NCBI RefSeq assembly: GCF_000321225.1
Contig: NW_004450323.1
Location: 254,337 to 318,336, forward strand
Source: Odobenus rosmarus divergens
Taxonomy: Eukaryota > Chordata > Mammalia > Carnivora > Odobenidae
Reading direction: 5' to 3'
DNA: 64,000 bases
The notes under the pieces are model-generated. The model was given only the letters and a program-made list of their open reading frames with translations, ran no database searches and was not told where the DNA came from. Position 1 is the first letter of the stretch; the number at the start of each line of letters is the position of its first letter. The position numbers were made by a program, and so were the translations under genes. Below, one piece after another: positions 61,404 through 64,000 of the stretch.

Positions 61404-61569
61404 AGTAAAGTAATAGTATGCAATATTTTTACCTAAATTTTCTCTCCATAGGATTGGAGTAATAGAGTTCCACCTCCTAAATTAATAGTAAAGTAATAAT
61501 ATGCAATATTTTTACCTAAATTTTCTCTCCATGGGATTGGAGTAATAGAGTTCCACCTCCTAAATTTTT
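61404..61569. repeat. 83-bp tandem duplication, two copies
   Basis: Copy 1 is 61404-61486 and copy 2 is 61487-61569. About 80 aligned bases differ at only two sites before the end (AATAGTATGC/AATAATATGC and CCATAGGATT/CCATGGGATT). Confidence 0.96.
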
Positions 61570-62289
61570 GGTCAGAATTATTTAGATTTTTTTTAATGTG
61601 TTTAACTCTTGAAGAGTCCACATAAATGCAATTTCAAATTGTTGCTTTTATCGTTGCTCTTGTCAATAAATGTAATCATAAACTACAGTTTCCACATTGA
61701 ATGCTAGCTAAGAGAGCAAAGATTTTCATGAACTACCTATTAGTCAAAAAGGACTCTTAAATATGGAATAGGTACACTGCAGCCAACAAGTCCGAATAGT
61801 TTGTGTTATTCACTACCAGCAGGTCTCACTCAAATGGTAGAAAGACTATGATTATCCAAAAGTATTGCTTATTACACATTTAGCCTGACATTTTTCAATG
61901 GAAGGAACTTGTCTGTTAAAGTTGGCCAGTTGATAGGCTTTCAGTAAATCTCAAGTACACAAAGCCAATAATGTACTTGGGGCTTATCAACTTATCATTA
62001 TGAATATTTGATATTTCCCCATAACAGATATATCTTTAATAATCCAAGTTTTATATAATGGTGGTGGAAGGCTATATTAGAACATCTCAAATCACAAATG
62101 CAAACATGATTGATTCAATCCAGCTTCAGGCCTGCAAAATGAAATGAAAGCTTGGCTCTTTGACCAAGAGGAGCCCTCGGAAGACCCGTAACAGAGGTGT
62201 TTGGCTCTCTCTTCACTGACTCTTGGAAAAGCATTTGGCCTTTGTGTAGAGTTTATGCTCTTCTTTTGACATACAGCATCATCATATTT
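61570..62289. other. Intronic DNA, no feature recognised
   Basis: Unassigned sequence between the tandem duplication and the next LINE relic. Confidence 0.45.
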
Positions 62290-62480
62290 TTTGCATAGCC
62301 ATATTTATCTTTAACTTCTTTATGATTCTGTCCTAGAAGTTGTGCTTAAAGAGTTATTCTCCTGCCCTTTTTTTGTAGTATTTTTTGGTCATATTCTCCT
62401 TAAATTTGATGATTTAATCCATTCAAATATATCAGTGTATAATGTGAGGCAAGTACACCATTTATTTCCAAGTAGCTTTC
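62290..62480 (-). repeat. Old L1 relic
   Basis: GTCCTAGAAGTTGTGCTTAA, GATTTAATCCATTCAAATAT and ATAATGTGAGGCAAGTACAC resemble the antisense L1 phrases TTTGATCCATTTTGAG and GGTGTAAGGTAAGGGTCC. Confidence 0.5.
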
Positions 62481-62483
62481 TTT

Positions 62484-63264
62484 TTTTATTAATTCTATTT
62501 TATTATGTTATGTTAGTCACCATACATTACATTATTAGTTTTTGATGTAGTGTTCTGTGATTCATTGTTTGCATATAACACCCAGTGCTCCGTGCAATAC
62601 GTGCCCTCCTTAATATCCATCACCAGGCTAACCCATCCCCCCCATCCCCCTCTGCTCTAAAACCCTCAGTTTGTTTCTCAGAGTCCATAGTCTCTCATGG
62701 TTCATCTCCCCCTCTGATTTCCCCCCCTTCATTTTTCCCTTCCTACTATCTTTTTTTTTTTAACATACAATGTATTATTTGTTTCAGAGGTACAGGTCTG
62801 TGATTCCTCAGTCTTACAAAATTCACAGTGCTCACCATAGCACATACCCTCCCCAATGTCCATCACCCAGCCCCCCATCACTCCAGCAACCCTCAGTTTG
62901 TTTCCTGAGATTAAGAGTCCCTTATGGTCTGTCTCCCTCTCTGGTTTCATCTTGTTTCATTTTTTCCTCCCTTCCCCTATGATCCTTTGTGTTGTTTCTT
63001 AAATTCCTCATATCAGTGAGATCATATGATACTTGTCTTTCTTTGATTGACTCATTTCGCTTGGTATAATACTCTCCAGTTCCATCCATGTCATTGCAAA
63101 TGGCAAGATTTGGGGGTTTTTGATGGCTACATAATATTCCATCCACACACATACCCCACATCTTCTTTATCCATTCTTCTGTTGATGGACATCTTGGCTC
63201 TTTCCATAGTTTGGCTATTGTGGACATTGCTGCTATAAACATTGGGGTGCACATACCCCTTTGG
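62484..63264 (-). mobile_element. L1, minus strand, running into the gap
   Basis: Poly(T) and TTTTATTATGTTATGTTAGTC at the 3' end, the full 3' UTR with its duplicated AACCCTCAGTTTGTTTC phrase, then the ORF2 C-terminal region up to GGGGTGCACATACCCCTTTGG at the gap. The apparent long reading frames across this place are an artefact of the N run. Confidence 0.93.
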
Positions 63265-63949
63265 NNNNNNNNNNNNNNNNNNNNNNNNNNNNNNNNNNNN
63301 NNNNNNNNNNNNNNNNNNNNNNNNNNNNNNNNNNNNNNNNNNNNNNNNNNNNNNNNNNNNNNNNNNNNNNNNNNNNNNNNNNNNNNNNNNNNNNNNNNNN
63401 NNNNNNNNNNNNNNNNNNNNNNNNNNNNNNNNNNNNNNNNNNNNNNNNNNNNNNNNNNNNNNNNNNNNNNNNNNNNNNNNNNNNNNNNNNNNNNNNNNNN
63501 NNNNNNNNNNNNNNNNNNNNNNNNNNNNNNNNNNNNNNNNNNNNNNNNNNNNNNNNNNNNNNNNNNNNNNNNNNNNNNNNNNNNNNNNNNNNNNNNNNNN
63601 NNNNNNNNNNNNNNNNNNNNNNNNNNNNNNNNNNNNNNNNNNNNNNNNNNNNNNNNNNNNNNNNNNNNNNNNNNNNNNNNNNNNNNNNNNNNNNNNNNNN
63701 NNNNNNNNNNNNNNNNNNNNNNNNNNNNNNNNNNNNNNNNNNNNNNNNNNNNNNNNNNNNNNNNNNNNNNNNNNNNNNNNNNNNNNNNNNNNNNNNNNNN
63801 NNNNNNNNNNNNNNNNNNNNNNNNNNNNNNNNNNNNNNNNNNNNNNNNNNNNNNNNNNNNNNNNNNNNNNNNNNNNNNNNNNNNNNNNNNNNNNNNNNNN
63901 NNNNNNNNNNNNNNNNNNNNNNNNNNNNNNNNNNNNNNNNNNNNNNNNN
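63265..63949. other. Assembly gap, 685 N
   Basis: Unresolved bases within L1 sequence. Its flanks repeat one another (see findings), so the true content and length are unknown. Confidence 1.
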
Positions 63950-64000
63950 TTGTGGACATTGCTGCTATAAACATCGGGGTGCACGTACCCCTTCGGATCC
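63950..64000 (-). mobile_element. L1 ORF2 fragment after the gap
   Basis: TTGTGGACATTGCTGCTATA and GGGGTGCACGTACCCCTTCGG repeat the text just before the gap with three differences, then the window ends at GGATCC. It is either a second L1 copy or the same place assembled twice. Confidence 0.9.

Noticed and set aside
62922..63984. Very long reading frames of 242-350 codons near the end
   Set aside because: They consist mostly of unknown residues from the N gap. The real parts are L1 ORF2 fragments.
1..64000. CRISPR arrays, operons, riboswitches or integrated bacterial elements
   Set aside because: No regularly spaced direct repeats, no dense coding, and repeat content is wholly mammalian.

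Overview
The window is nuclear DNA from a carnivoran mammal. The repeats show this: many copies of the tRNA-derived CAN-SINE family (heads like GGCRCCTGGGTGGCTCAG, CT-rich middle, AATAAA-type tail) and the carnivoran L1 3' end (ending near TGATGTAATGTATGGTGATT). The SINE variants and the L1 3' end fit caniforms. No young canid SINE heads are present, so an arctoid (bear, seal or mustelid type) is the best guess. There are no bacterial-style genes, operons or CRISPR arrays.

Only one real protein-coding segment is supported: a 118-nt plus-strand exon at 32714-32831 with canonical splice sites. It encodes the first pore loop of the two-pore-domain potassium channel TREK-1 (KCNK2). Its last bases cut the first selectivity filter (TTIG|FG) inside the glycine codon. 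No neighbouring KCNK2 exon was found, so the remaining ~63.9 kb reads as the two large introns on either side of this exon.

Layout. 1-14.4 kb: old MIR and L2 relics, a few CAN-SINEs, and a 5'-inverted L1 nested in an L2. 14.4-21.4 kb: one near-full-length ancient L1 on the minus strand, broken by a younger L1 and two SINEs. 21.4-32.7 kb: an L2 relic, a long low-repeat AT-rich stretch, and several SINEs. 32.7 kb: the exon. 32.8-38 kb: unique intron, then a run of four or more L2 relics and an unusual interleaved inverted repeat. 38-55 kb: mixed MIR, hAT, L1 and SINE insertions, and a 5' half of a valine tRNA at 53429. 55-62.4 kb: a degraded antisense L1/HAL1-like block with a second 5'-inverted L1, a MIR and nested SINEs, plus an 83-bp tandem duplication. 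62.5-64 kb: an L1 containing a 685-base assembly gap whose two flanks are near-duplicates.

I found no evidence of a new multi-gene biological system. The most informative points are the KCNK2 exon, the tRNA-half insertion, the interleaved inverted repeat and the suspicious gap. Repeat family names come from recognising consensus text by eye, so boundaries of old repeats (MIR, L2, old L1, hAT) are approximate.
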